A stretch of 64,000 nucleotides of DNA from Zygnema cylindricum. Its lineage: Eukaryota > Streptophyta > Zygnematophyceae > Zygnematales > Zygnemataceae. Position numbers and translations under genes: made by a program. The stretch spans positions 113,992 to 177,991 of the forward strand of contig JBBHKE010000167.1 of the NCBI GenBank assembly GCA_037447655.1, given 5' to 3'. This document shows positions 44,719 to 56,199 of this stretch, in pieces; position 1 is the first letter of the stretch, and each line of letters starts with the position of its first letter. Below the pieces are notes generated by a model, which was given only the letters and a program-made list of their open reading frames with translations, did no database searches and had not been told where the DNA came from.

Positions 44719-45277
44719 CTAATTTTGGATTGCTGTGAATTTAGATGGATCAGTTTTAACACCTTCCCCACTAACTATATGTCCCAAAAATAATTGTTCA
44801 CTTCTAAGAAATTTGGATTTTGACAATTTTCTATTTAACTTTCTTTCCTTTAACCTTTCAAACACTTTCGTTAAATGAGTTACATGTTGTTCCTTAGATT
44901 CTCTGTAAATTATAGTGTCATCTATCAACACTTAAACAAACTCATCTATATAATCTGAAAAGGTTTGGTTCAGTAATCTTTGATAAGTGGAGTGCATTCG
45001 TCAAACCAAATGGCATAACTATCCATTCAAAATGACCAACTCTAGTTGTAAAAGCGGTTTTAACAACATGTTCAATTCTAATTAGCACCTGATTAAAGCC
45101 ACTACGCAGATCAATCAAAGGAAATAATTTAGCACTTTTCAAATGATCTATCAAATCAGATATTGGTGGTAATGGGTACGTATGCTTTATCGTAATCTTG
45201 TTTAGACTACGATAATTGACACACATTTTCAACTTTCCGTCCTTCTTTTTGACGAAGAGGACTGGTGCTCCGTACAA
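44719..45277 (-). pseudogene. Gypsy reverse transcriptase
   Basis: 45,277-44,942: [60 protein letters not shown]. 44,931-44,719: LIDDTIIYRESKEQH, LGHIVSGEGVKTDPSK. The order is that of Gypsy polymerase; the active site is IDD with the usual Y altered, and a frame break lies between the pieces. Confidence 0.9.
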
Positions 45278-46989
45278 TGATTTGTCGGGTTGGATATGTC
45301 ATTTCTCGAGATGCTCCTTGATCTGTTTCTTTAACTCCTCGTGCTAAAAGAAACTGTGCTTATAAATTTGCATGACAAGAGGATTACATGTAGGTTCAAG
45401 GTTAATAACATGTTCTACATCTCGGGAAGGTGGCCTTCCTAAGGGTAAATCACTCGGGAAAACATCTCGAAATTCAATAATCAAATCTTTAACTGCAGCA
45501 TCAAATGTATTAATGTCATTACAAAATCAGATTTTAGTTTTTCAAGATTTTTAGTGGTGTCTGATTTAGGAATGAAATCAATGTTAGTGTTTTCTCCCCC
45601 CCTTCTTTAATAATTGCTTCAGTTACTAATAACAAGAAAGCATGATTTGTTTTATCTTTTAATTGCTTTTTAAATTGTTTAACTAAAATCAAACCTTCCA
45701 CTCCCAATTTGTTTATATTATTATATGATTCCTATAAATTTTCTTTGAAGGCAATGCTTGCAAAACCTTCTAGCCATTTTCAGACTTCACTTTTAATGTG
45801 TTAGTTTCCAAATTAATTTGAGGAGTATGTTCGATTTGTTGTCCATAGCCCATTTCAGCCATTGATCACTCTCGGAAGCACCACAGACTACCTCAAAAAC
45901 AACTTTGTTTCAGACAGCACAGATCACTCCACAAAAAACAAAATCACCTCAAACTGCACCAATATGCAGTATAACAAAAATAGTGTAAACTCCCAAAGTT
46001 ACATCATATCCACGAAAGAATGTAGAAGATATAAGCTCCAAAGTTTCCCAAAAACAGCTAACAACTTCTCAAACTAACCAAGTAGACTTCTCATAGAATT
46101 CTACGTAGATTACAAAACATAATGAAACTACACACACATATAGTTTCTAGATCATAAAATATCTTCACAAATTTTCACATCAAAAAATCAATCAAAGTGA
46201 TCACACCAACAGGTCAAAGTTGCAAAAAAGCAGCCTGCCATTTCTTAGATTAACTCAACTGTGATAATCAAAATAATCTAAGTCCTACAAGTTATACTCA
46301 TAAAGTTCACTATTTAATGTACGGGGGCATACCAGCCGTACGTTATCTACTACCTACCTAAATTATTGTGAGTATACCCGAATAATTCGAGGTATGTCAG
46401 GCTCACTAAATTTACACAGATAAACTAAATAGCAAAAAGACAAACCTTTGTTGCATAGAATATTTACACCGACACCTCCGCAAAGTCAACCTGCTTAGTC
46501 ACTTGAGATCTTCTTATGAATCTCGTCCACCGACTTGTTTCATATCAACCGTAGCTACGTTGTCACATACATGGATATATCAAAAAATAACCACAGCTTC
46601 GTCGTAGTTGCGTTGTCCTATATAAAGTACCCTTGTCTCAAATAGATGTGCTATACCGGCGGCGCATATTTCAATGTTTCGTATATTTAAAATCGGATCG
46701 CTTCGCGATCCGCTGTCCATTTCTTATTGCATGTTCACGCCACTCAATAAGTCCCGTACTTCACTCTAGTTTTATTCGTATGTTCGCTCCCCCAATCCGT
46801 GAATCCATTCGAACCTCCACATTAATAATATACAAAAGAAATGTCGAAAGCGTACAAAATGTCGCATACGCACGAAACTAACTTTTCAAAACAACAGAGT
46901 AAAATAAGGTTTTCCCAAGATTAGTTCCTCACTTCCCAAATTCATTATCTCGCACACAACTTTAATTTTATGATCCTGGATATCAACAT

Positions 46990-47181
46990 CTATTTGTCAG
47001 TTTGTAAAACTAATGTGGATTTATTGTCATTTGCCACGTGAGCATGTAAAGGTTTCCCCCTTATGATAGTAGGAATTTTATTTTTCTCTACAAACTCATG
47101 TGAAATAAAATTATGTGTATCACCTGAATCAACCATTACTCTTAATGGTTTTCCTTCCACTAAAGACTCGAAACTGATCAA
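46990..47181 (-). pseudogene. Gypsy aspartic protease fragment
   Basis: LRVMVDSGDTHNFISHEFVE contains the active-site D-S-G (usually DSGATHNFI; here Asp for Ala). It cleaves the polyprotein in intact relatives. Confidence 0.82.
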
Positions 47182-47479
47182 ATTGTGTGTGGTGTCATCG
47201 TTACTTAGCTATCCTAACATAGGTCTGTTGTTAAGAATTTCAGCAGAAGGATTCTTCAAACTATGTAGTGTAGTCAAAATCATAACGCATTCTACTTTCC
47301 TAGCTTTTCCATTTATTAACTTGCCCTCCATAGTTAACTCTTTAACTTCTTGATTTGATTGGCTCAACTAAGGACTTCCAGCTAATCCTTTGCATTTCCC
47401 ACCTTTTGGGATTCTTGCTCCGTTAAGTATAATGCAATATCTTCATCAAAACTTTCATTGACATCGACTATTTTGAGAG

Positions 47480-48554
47480 AACCTTTATCTGTACAGTTTT
47501 TAGCTTAATGATCTAGACCTCCGCATTTGAAACAAGTGACTTTCTTCTTCTGTTTTGTGCACTCCCTACTGAAATGTCCCTCCTCTCCAAAGTTATAACA
47601 CTTAATCTTCTTCAATTATGCACACTTAAATGCTTTATGACCTCATTTTTCTCATAAATAGTGCATGTGGGTATAGTAAGATTGGGTTTCAGAGTATTCA
47701 TGCTCGATTTAGGACTCTTAATGTATCCCCTTCTATTGTTAAACTTGTTTTCTACATTAACACTCTGTCCACCACTCTGATTTCCCCTGAAGATATTATG
47801 CCTATTCACCAGACCCGCATTCAGACCCTCTTCTACAAATTTCTCCTCACCCCACTCTGATACTTCATTCAAGTTACCCTGAGTGATTGAGTTTCCTGAT
47901 TATACCGCAACTGTTCCTCTAATTCAATGACTTATCTTGTTATTCCTTCAAATGAATATTTTTTTGATGTTTTAGTTCTTATTTAAGAATAAGATTGAGA
48001 TTTATCAAGAAATGCGACTTAGCCATTTCATCAGTTAAACCTATGATATGAATGCTAGATGAGTCAAATTCCACAATATAATATTTCACAGATCTAGTTT
48101 GTTTACAGTTCAGCCACTTTTGTTTCATATATTTATAAATAACAGACGAGAAACATGATTTGATCGCAGTTTTAAACGCTTCCTAATCAACATTATCAGG
48201 AATCAAATTAGACTTTTTTTGAGTGTAATACCAAATCCGAGTATCATCTTTTAAACAGCTAACAGCAAAAAAAATGTAATCATCACAATTACAATTTCTA
48301 GATTCCAAATAATACTCCATATAAAAAATCCAAACATCCAACTCATCAATCTTCTTACCATTAAAGGATGTTGCCTCACTAATAAACAATTTTAGATCTC
48401 TTATCTTGTTAAGTCTATCATGACCATCCTCCCTAAAATTGACATTCCTTTTACAACTCTCACATTTTTGGTCGTTAAAATCATTCTTGGTGTGAATTTT
48501 GTTAATGAACTTATCTAATTTCTCATTTGAAACATTTTTCATTTTCTTTAACAA
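47480..48554 (-). pseudogene. Gypsy gag and zinc knuckles, fragmentary
   Basis: 48,554-48,183 is a gag fragment (KIRDLKLFISEATSFNGKKI, WIFYMEYYLES, LKDDTRIWYY). Near 47,600-47,500 are two CCHC-type sites (CYNFGEEGHFSREC, with Phe for the second Cys, and CFKCGGLDH). Stops interrupt the rest. Confidence 0.75.
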
Positions 48555-49475
48555 CTTTCAATTCACTTTTTAATTCAGAAATAGTTTCATTCACAATTGC
48601 AACATGATTGTTAAATCCTTTTAACAATTTTACAGTACGTTTTTTCAAAACATTGAAGGCATTCTCTATTACACGTTTCTATGCACAATTTGTCATTATC
48701 ACACAATGAAATCAAACAAAAGGAAAGATAGAATATAATTTCTCAAAGAAATTTCCTACAGATTTAAAGTCCTCTGATTATTCCAATCCAAGACTTCTTC
48801 TCCTTAAAAAATCCATTGAAAAAGATCAAAATCTGAAAAATCAATAAGACATTGAAAGTAAGTTAGTGCAAATTCAATTCTTCAATTTCTCAAACATTGA
48901 AACAGAAAGGTAAAAATTTCCCCACAAATTTTGCAATTGCAAAATTGAAATCTCTCAAAGGTAAGATTCAACCACAAATTTTGCAACAACAAAATTGAAA
49001 GCAATCAAAGGTAACAATTTAAGGTTTGAAAAGTTTTGAGTCATTTTTGGACTCCTTTGCTCTTGAAGAAGTAAAGTACTCCACTTTCATCTTCCTCAAT
49101 TAGTAAATTTCCCATTCCCACTACATCAAGATCTTTTGCCCTCTAATCCTTACATCCTCACCCTTCATAGCTTCAAGCCCTCCCTCTACACATGATTTAT
49201 CTTTAGGAGAAGGCAAGTTTGTTTGGCCTTTAGGCAATTGGAGTGAGATTCAGCGATGACTAAACTGCCCACCCCGCCTGAGTCATGAGGGCCTAAGCAT
49301 GCCCCATATCTAACCAGCGGTCGGTGGCAGTGTGGTGAATTAGTTTCTCCCAATCCCCTACTACATTACATTGTGGTTCCACCTACATGGGTCAGAGCAC
49401 CCTCACTGGTCACGGCAGTTGATTTTCGGGTGAACAAGCTTCTCATAGGCTTCTTACTGAAACTTTGTTACCATA

Positions 49476-50439
49476 TGTAATAGGATTTCCTAACATTCAT
49501 AAAATCCCTGTACTACAACCAATTTAAACCACACATTCCACACATTAGAAATGACACATTCACATTGAAATCACTCACATAAGGATCAACTTTTAATTAG
49601 AAGAAATTTCATTCTACATGACTTTTAGCTTGGTCTCTTGCCCTCTTGGCTCAACCTTTCTTTTAAAGTATTTTCCACTACCCTCCACTCTGAAATAATT
49701 AATCTCTTAACTACTAAAACACTTCTTAGTTAGTCAGAGATTTTGTGCAAAATGTCATTGCTCCAATTTGGTAATATTGGCTCAAGACCACGATTCGTCA
49801 AAATTTCCACAAACTTTTCCAAAAGAAAAGATGCCTATTTTTCTTTTCAATTTCACCATTTATATATCATCGCCCTGGACCAGCTAGGCCAGAGTCAACA
49901 CTCTGTGGAACAGGTTTTACCTGGGCCAATCATTGATCAGCTAGGACTTAGACTGACCAATGCAAAACCGTGCGAAATCTTTGACTAACTACGCAACATT
50001 TCTAACCAATCAAACGCTACCTTTCACTAGGTAACATTTACGTGCAAAAGTGCGCGTGAATTGAAACGGGACTTGAGACGTTCGCGCGTCACAAATTTCA
50101 CACGCGAAACTACCTATGTAACTTACAAAATTTGACTCATGACGTTTTGTTCTGAAAATCGTACGAAACGAAACATTTTTCGTACTAAACAACCATTATG
50201 ACTCTATCAAACGTACGCCAAAAATTCCGCTACTAACTTGACCTTTAACCCGCTACAACGAACAGTCATTTGTTATTTTGACCTCGTGCTGTCGCCTAAA
50301 TACACCAATCACTATAACTTTTAAAATGCAACTCCAAGTCGTGCGATTCTTTTGCCGACGTCTACCAAATTTATTACTCTATATTGGTGACACTTTAAAA
50401 CCGATTTATGAACAAGTTTGATCCTTTAATATTGTTACA
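49476..50439 (-). repeat. Gypsy 5' LTR
   Basis: 964 bp, no MITE inside; it provides the empty site for the insertion at 41,638-42,186. Confidence 0.9.
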
Positions 50440-50715
50440 ACGTCGCATATGACATGTGCCTTCAGCAAGGGAGGATTCGAGGCCACCGGAAGTCGCAATA
50501 AAATCTTAGACGGAGGATAATGTATCACGCATGTGTTGCCATCCACGAACCATTCTGACATTTGGTATGCTTTTACAAATCTTAAGTTCATCCGCCCGTA
50601 CATATTCCATTCAATACGTCATACGGGTCACTTTTTACCTTCGTTGTTAGAAATATGTGGTCACATTTTGGTGTTAAAGATTCTTTGAAGATTAGCAAAA
50701 TCTTATTCATCTACT

Positions 50716-50839
50716 ACGTGGATCCAATCAAAGTGTGCCATACAAATAAAATGTCGGTTACTGACCCGACAAAATGGAACGATGGCTTCAGTAAAAGTAT
50801 TTTTGAAGTTTACTAAGACAGCCTAATGGAACAACGCTC
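50716..50839 (-). repeat. Fragment matching the Harbinger terminal region
   Basis: Homologous to 18,660-18,790 and ends with the same CCTAATGGAACAACGCTC, followed by TTA. Probably the end of a second, otherwise unrecognised element. Confidence 0.55.
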
Positions 50840-51271
50840 TTATCCACATGAAAAACCATGTCTACTTGGAATTTAGTAAAAATAAATACTTAGCTTTTAG
50901 AGTCAGATAGAGATATATCACGCAACGCACTTTGCCAAATACTCGATTCGTGTATCGAATATTTTCTTATGTTTCACAAGAGAGTATGGTAACGTCAAGA
51001 CAACATACTAAATAACTATGAAATATCGTAACAAAAACGTGGTTTATTCGAACTAAATTATAATTCCCAAACTATATTGTTTACTACTACATATTTTTTA
51101 GTATTACAATTTTGATATGTTAGTACACCGCTCACTTGTGTTAGAACTACAGTACAATAGTGACTTGCTAGTGTTCACACTAATAAAGTAAGCAATTGCA
51201 AATTCATAAATGCCACGTCACATGCAACTTAGCAGATTTAGTGCTATTAAACACTGCACTGTCCATCCTTA

Positions 51272-53058
51272 GGGTGTGTCCCCATGTGTTCAACTAAGGG
51301 TTTTTTTTCGTCATTTTCACAAAAAATGGTACTTGCAATGAGATAATATTTTGCTGTACGAAAAATGGGAAAAAACACAAGTACATTTTGCGTCTTCTTG
51401 GAACTTGGAGGGTACGACAATTTGGCGTTATTATCATCTTGACCCACTTCCAGCTCATTTTCATACTTGTATAGGAATCAAATCGCGACTTGATTTTAAT
51501 CAAAATACTACCCTATTGACGAATATAAAACTTGGATTGCACGTGTCAAACGTTTTCGAAAAAAAATGCGCGAAAAAAAGTACACGCTATTTTTTTCACT
51601 GCTCATCACGCGCATGCACATAAGAAAATGACAAACATGTACGAAAAAAAAAATTGCAGGGGTCTCGGACCTCCATTTTCCTTCATGGGTCCATTGCAAA
51701 ATATTACGTCTTCCTCGTCTCTCCCCCTCTTTCTCACTCGACGACTACTCTTTCTCTCATATTTACAAAAGACGCAACAATAATAGTATGAAATGAAAGA
51801 TTTTTTTTTCTCTTTTTTGAATATTTTTGGTCTAAGTTATATGGCATATCGAATGATAAAAGATAAAAAAACGAAATCGGGAAGCCATGGAAGAAAATAT
51901 ACGTAAGAAGATCCATAGTGTCGTAGTCATCTACATTTCGTTTCATAGACTCTCGCACATTTTGTAGATGTCTACAACTATCACATATTCGAAGTAATGG
52001 ATGCGCAAGTAACGATTGACATAGGGTACGTCCCCATGTAAGCGATGCTTTGAAAAAGTACTTTGGACCGTAGTGAAGTGTTCCTTACTAATTTGAAAAG
52101 CGTCCCTATGTGCGAAAATGAAATCAAAACTTTTACATGTGACGGTTGTAGACGTAAGTACAACTTTGTGACTGTTCATGACGACTATTAAATTGGTGAT
52201 GTCAACATAAGCAGCGACAGTTGTAGACGTCTACATTTTTGTAATTTTGTGACATGACAAATGTTTAGGGTTTTGTTACATTGTGACGTCACACTCACTT
52301 CTGACGTCACAGATTCAAGAACTTTCGGCCATGGGCACTCGATTTCGTTTTCTCTACTTTTTTCGCTCTACTTGCCATAAAAATATACATAAAAGTAGTC
52401 AAAAGAATTATTTTTCAAATATCTTTCATTTCCTACCAGTTTTGTTGTGCCTCATTCTACAAAGTGTGAGATAAAAGTGAAAGTGTGAGAGGGAGAGGGG
52501 AGAGGCGACGACGATGCAAAATTCTATCGAGGACCCATGAATGAAATTGGAGGTCCGAGACCCCTGCAGAATTTTTCCGTACATCCTCGTCTTTTTTGTA
52601 CATGCACGTGACGGACAGGGAGAAAAATAGCGAGTACTCTCCGCCGTCCTAAAATTTTCCCACTCGTGTGGCGCGTGCGTGGGTCATTTTTCATTCGTTG
52701 TTTGATTGGTACTTTCCTTGATATCGGGTCGCGAGGTGATTTTTGATGATTTTTTTTGATGGGTCTCTTGCCTGGGGGTCGAAAAAAGGAAAACGCCAAA
52801 ATGCGTTCACATGACGACAAACATGAAGTGCATTCAAAGTATCGACTTGAAGTTTCCTGTATTTTTAAAGAATTGATTTCTTTGTACGGTTAAAGTATTT
52901 CTTGTACGGAACTGCGTTTTGGGTGAAAACGACAGATTAAAGTCAATACTTTAATACATTGGGACGTACCCGTAGGCACACTTTGAAAAGTACACCGTAA
53001 AATTTGCGCTAAAATCCAAAGTAACGTTTCAAAGTTTCGGTTACATGGGGACACGCCC
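51272..53058 (+). mobile_element. TTA-target element A (PIF/Harbinger-like), with nested copy
   Basis: Termini GGGTGTGTCCCCATGT and ACATGGGGACACGCCC, flanked by TTA at 51,269-51,271 and 53,059-53,061. It contains element B. No transposase. Confidence 0.87.
52024..52971 (-). mobile_element. TTA-target element B, nested in A
   Basis: 948 bp, start GGGTACGTCCCCATGTAAGC, end ATTGGGACGTACCC. Flanks ATA and GTA are degenerate versions of the 3-bp target. It is a close copy of element C. Confidence 0.82.
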
Positions 53059-53089
53059 TTATTCGCCTTCATGTTTTTTCCGCCACTTA

Positions 53090-54060
53090 GGGTACGTCCC
53101 CATGTAAGCGATACTTTGAAAAAGTATTTTGGACTTTAGTGAAGTGTTTTGTACTACTTGGAAAAGCGTCCTTATGTGCGAAAATGAAAGGGGAACTTTG
53201 AAATGTGATGGTTGTAGACGTAGGTACAACTTCTGACGGATGAAGACGACTACGAAACTTCTGACAATTGGTGACGCCAACAAAAACAGCGACGGTTGTA
53301 GACGTTTGGTTTTTTGCAATTTTGTGACATTGCAGATGTTTAGGGTTTTGTGACATTGTTACGCCATGCTCACTTATGACTACGTCGACGTCACAAAATT
53401 CAAGAACTTTTTGCCATGGCTATCCGATTTGGTTTTCCCGATTTTTCTCACTCGACTTGCCATAAAAATACACATGAAGGTAGTCAAAATAATTATTTTT
53501 TAAATATGTTTCATTTAATACCAGTATTGTCGTGCCTCCTTCTAAAAAGTGAAAGTCAAAAGCGATAGTGTGAGAGGGAGAGGGGAGAGGCGACGACAGC
53601 GCAAAATTCTGCAAAGGACCCATGAATGAAAGTGGAGGCCCGAGACCCCTGCAGATTTTTTTCCGTACATACTCGTATTTTCCGTACATGCACGCGACGG
53701 GCAGGAAAATAAATAGCCAGTGCTCTTCCCCGTCCTAAAATTTTCCCACTCGTGTGGCGCGTGCGTGTACCGTTTTTCATTCGTTGTTCTTTTGGTACTT
53801 TCCCTGAAATGAGGTCGCGAGGTGATTTTTGATGAAGTTTTTTGACGGGCTGGATTCTCTTGCTTGGGGGTCGAAAAAAGGAAAACGCCAAAATTCGTCA
53901 ACATGACGACAAACATGAAGTACATTCAAAGTATCGACTTGACGTTTGCTGTACTTTTAAAGAATTGATATTTTACGGCTAAAGTTTTTCTCGTACGGAA
54001 CTGCGTTTTGGGTCAAAACGACAGAATAAAGTCGATACTTTACTACATGGGGACGTACCC
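53090..54060 (-). mobile_element. TTA-target element C
   Basis: 971 bp, start GGGTACGTCCCCATGTAAGC, end CTACATGGGGACGTACCC, perfect TTA flanks (53,087-53,089; 54,061-54,063). It carries the TCGCGAGGTGATTTTTGATG block seen at the window start. Confidence 0.9.
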
Positions 54061-54287
54061 TTAGAACATATTTTATCCGTACACACTTGTCGAATTGTGG
54101 ATCCGACAATTACCATTGAAATTTGATTGGAGGCCTCCTAGCGAAAATCGGACAAGTGTGTACGAAAAAAATATATTTTTAAGTGGCAAAAAACGTTGAC
54201 GCTACTGTACTGTACAGTACAGAAGTACATTACTGTACTATGCAGTACTGTAATGTACCTATACACGGTATACTGTACTCTACCGTA

Positions 54288-54503
54288 CACCTTGTATCGC
54301 TATTAGTGTTAATATTTTTTCCGCCACTTAAACATCTTTTCTCCGTAGGCAGTTGTCCGATTTTCAATTTCAGGCAGCCAATCGGACGCTGGGAATCTTA
54401 CCTGTCAATCGCAACCGTCAGATTAACAATCCGACAATTGTGTACGGAGAAAATATGTTCTAAGAGACAAAAAAAACATTTACACTAATAGCGATTCACC
54501 GTG
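54288..54503. mobile_element. TA-target MITE, short form S9
   Basis: 216 bp between TA dinucleotides, start CACCTTGTATCGCTATTAGT, end ACTAATAGCGATTCACCGTG; complete and uninterrupted, a good family reference. Confidence 0.9.
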
Positions 54504-55148
54504 TAGTTTATAATTTGGGGTCAAAAAATGGAATCAGTTGAACACGAGAGTGCCTAACATTAATGTGAATGGGCAGTGAACTCTAGTTTGTACTCATTCT
54601 AAATGGAATGTCCTTCGTACGTCTTGCAAATTTCACATGTGAAAACTGAAAAGTTATGGACGCGCTATTTATTCGGTTGAGCCGTATGCGTATTTTACTC
54701 ATTATCTACGTATAGTACGCGTATAGTACAATAAAGTACATATAACGCCCCCATTCGTTTTCCCACTTTTGAACTATGCTTTTTTCGTGCTGACACGTGG
54801 CGCTGCTCGTCGCGTATGCCTTCTCCATGAGACGAGAGCAGCTCCCGCGGAAAATCACGTATTCCTGCTGAGCTTCTCCTTCCTTTGAAATTTAAACGTT
54901 ATATTTAAACGTTTTTTTCTCATCCTCTCTCTTTCATTCCTGTCCTGTAAACTATCTCTATTTTTTATCAACCGGCGACTGCCAAAAAATTTAAAAGAGC
55001 AGATTGCAATGGCTGCCAAGGAACTCTAAGCGATATATTCTTACGAGGTAAAAACAAAAATTGACTGACCTTCTTTTGTCCTATTATCTACAAGAGAAAA
55101 AGAAGAGACAAAGAAGAGACAAAGAAACTGCCGAAGGTTGGACAGGAA

Positions 55149-55179
<31 letters not shown>

Positions 55180-55800
55180 CCTGGCGAGCAATAGTGAGTT
55201 TGTGTTTGTGCGTTTGTAGGAAGTATGGATTTAGGATTTTTTTTTGATTAAGCCTCTGCCATTTGTATGGCTAGGATTGGACGAGCAAATGAAAAATAAA
55301 TGCCATAAATGGAGGTAAAAACCATAGAACTATGTATAAGACATGGTATAAAGGTACAAAATAACTTTATAAAATACCTTTTTTGGTCTCCTCATTGAGT
55401 TACAGGATGTGTGACTGATGGCTAAGAAATTGATATGTGATAAATAAAAAAAAAAACGTTGAAAATGTAAGTCAAGGAACGTAATTTTACTAGGTTTAGA
55501 TTGAGAGATTTTTCGCACAATTTGACAAGAAACGTCGACAAGTCACGAATTAATTAATTAGGAAAGAATTTGAAATATAATCAATTAGGAAAGAATTTGA
55601 AATTGCTGTTATAAAACCAGAAATCTGTGAGAAGATATTATTCTTTTTGCGTCGGAGTTTAATTTTCATGACTGTGGACAAGCAGAAGACGATGATGCCA
55701 ATTTCGAGGTTCTTGTTCAATTATGTTGCAGAAAAAGCGCAGAAAGGTGGTTTCGTAGGGTTAGTAGTAAAGCGGGTGAGAACGTGACATAGAGAATTTT
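54504..55800. other. Intergenic, no gene seen
   Basis: AT-rich sequence. CCCACTTTTGAACTATGC at 54,762-54,779 resembles a hAT-like terminus. A run of about 30 T lies at 55,150-55,179. No convincing exon. Confidence 0.4.
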
Positions 55801-55802
55801 GC

Positions 55803-55806
<4 letters not shown>

Positions 55807-55861
<55 letters not shown>

Positions 55862-55970
55862 CCCCCCCTCTCTCCCTCTCCCTCCCTCGCTCCCCTTCTC
55901 TCTCTCTCTCCCTCTCTCCCTCTCTCCTCCTCTCCCTCTCCCACTCCTCCTCTCCCTCTCCCTCTCTCTT
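55807..55970. repeat. (CT)n and CT-rich tract
   Basis: About 26 CT dinucleotides, then C-rich CTCCC runs. Open frames across it are artefacts of the repeat. Confidence 0.95.
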
Positions 55971-56199
55971 TTTGAGTTAGTGGTCAGTTTTACCGAGACA
56001 GTTAGGAATACGTCACGCCCAGTCACACAAGGATACTTTTCAAAATTGGGCCGTTTTGGGACGGGACTCAAAATTGAAACAGTTGTCTCATGGTGATTTT
56101 TGACGTTTTTCGAATCGGTTGTATTGCCAGCTGTCATGCAGATGTTGTACCCTCAGAGGACACTTGTCAACGTGAAGGAGGGAGGAGGAGGGTGAAGCT

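Larger units (their letters stand above)
41023..50439 (-). mobile_element. Ty3/Gypsy LTR retrotransposon, decayed
   Basis: LTRs at 41,023-42,513 and 49,476-50,439 both begin TGTAATA and end in TACA (plus strand), flanked by ACATC and ACGTC, a 5-bp duplication with one change. Between them, on the minus strand, lie gag, zinc knuckles, protease, reverse transcriptase, RNase H and integrase: the Gypsy order. A polypurine tract (AAGGAGGGGATGA) abuts the 3' LTR, and a primer site starting TGGTAACAAAG lies two bases from the 5' LTR. Many stops and frameshifts show it is old. Confidence 0.92.
51257..54270. mobile_element. TA-target MITE, short form S8, split by two insertions
   Basis: Three pieces (51,257-51,271; 53,059-53,089; 54,061-54,270) together give the short MITE. 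They are separated by elements at 51,272-53,058 and 53,090-54,060, each flanked by TTA. The right end is ATACACGGTA followed by TA. A TGTAC-rich tract (about 54,203-54,258) lies within the right arm. Confidence 0.78.
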
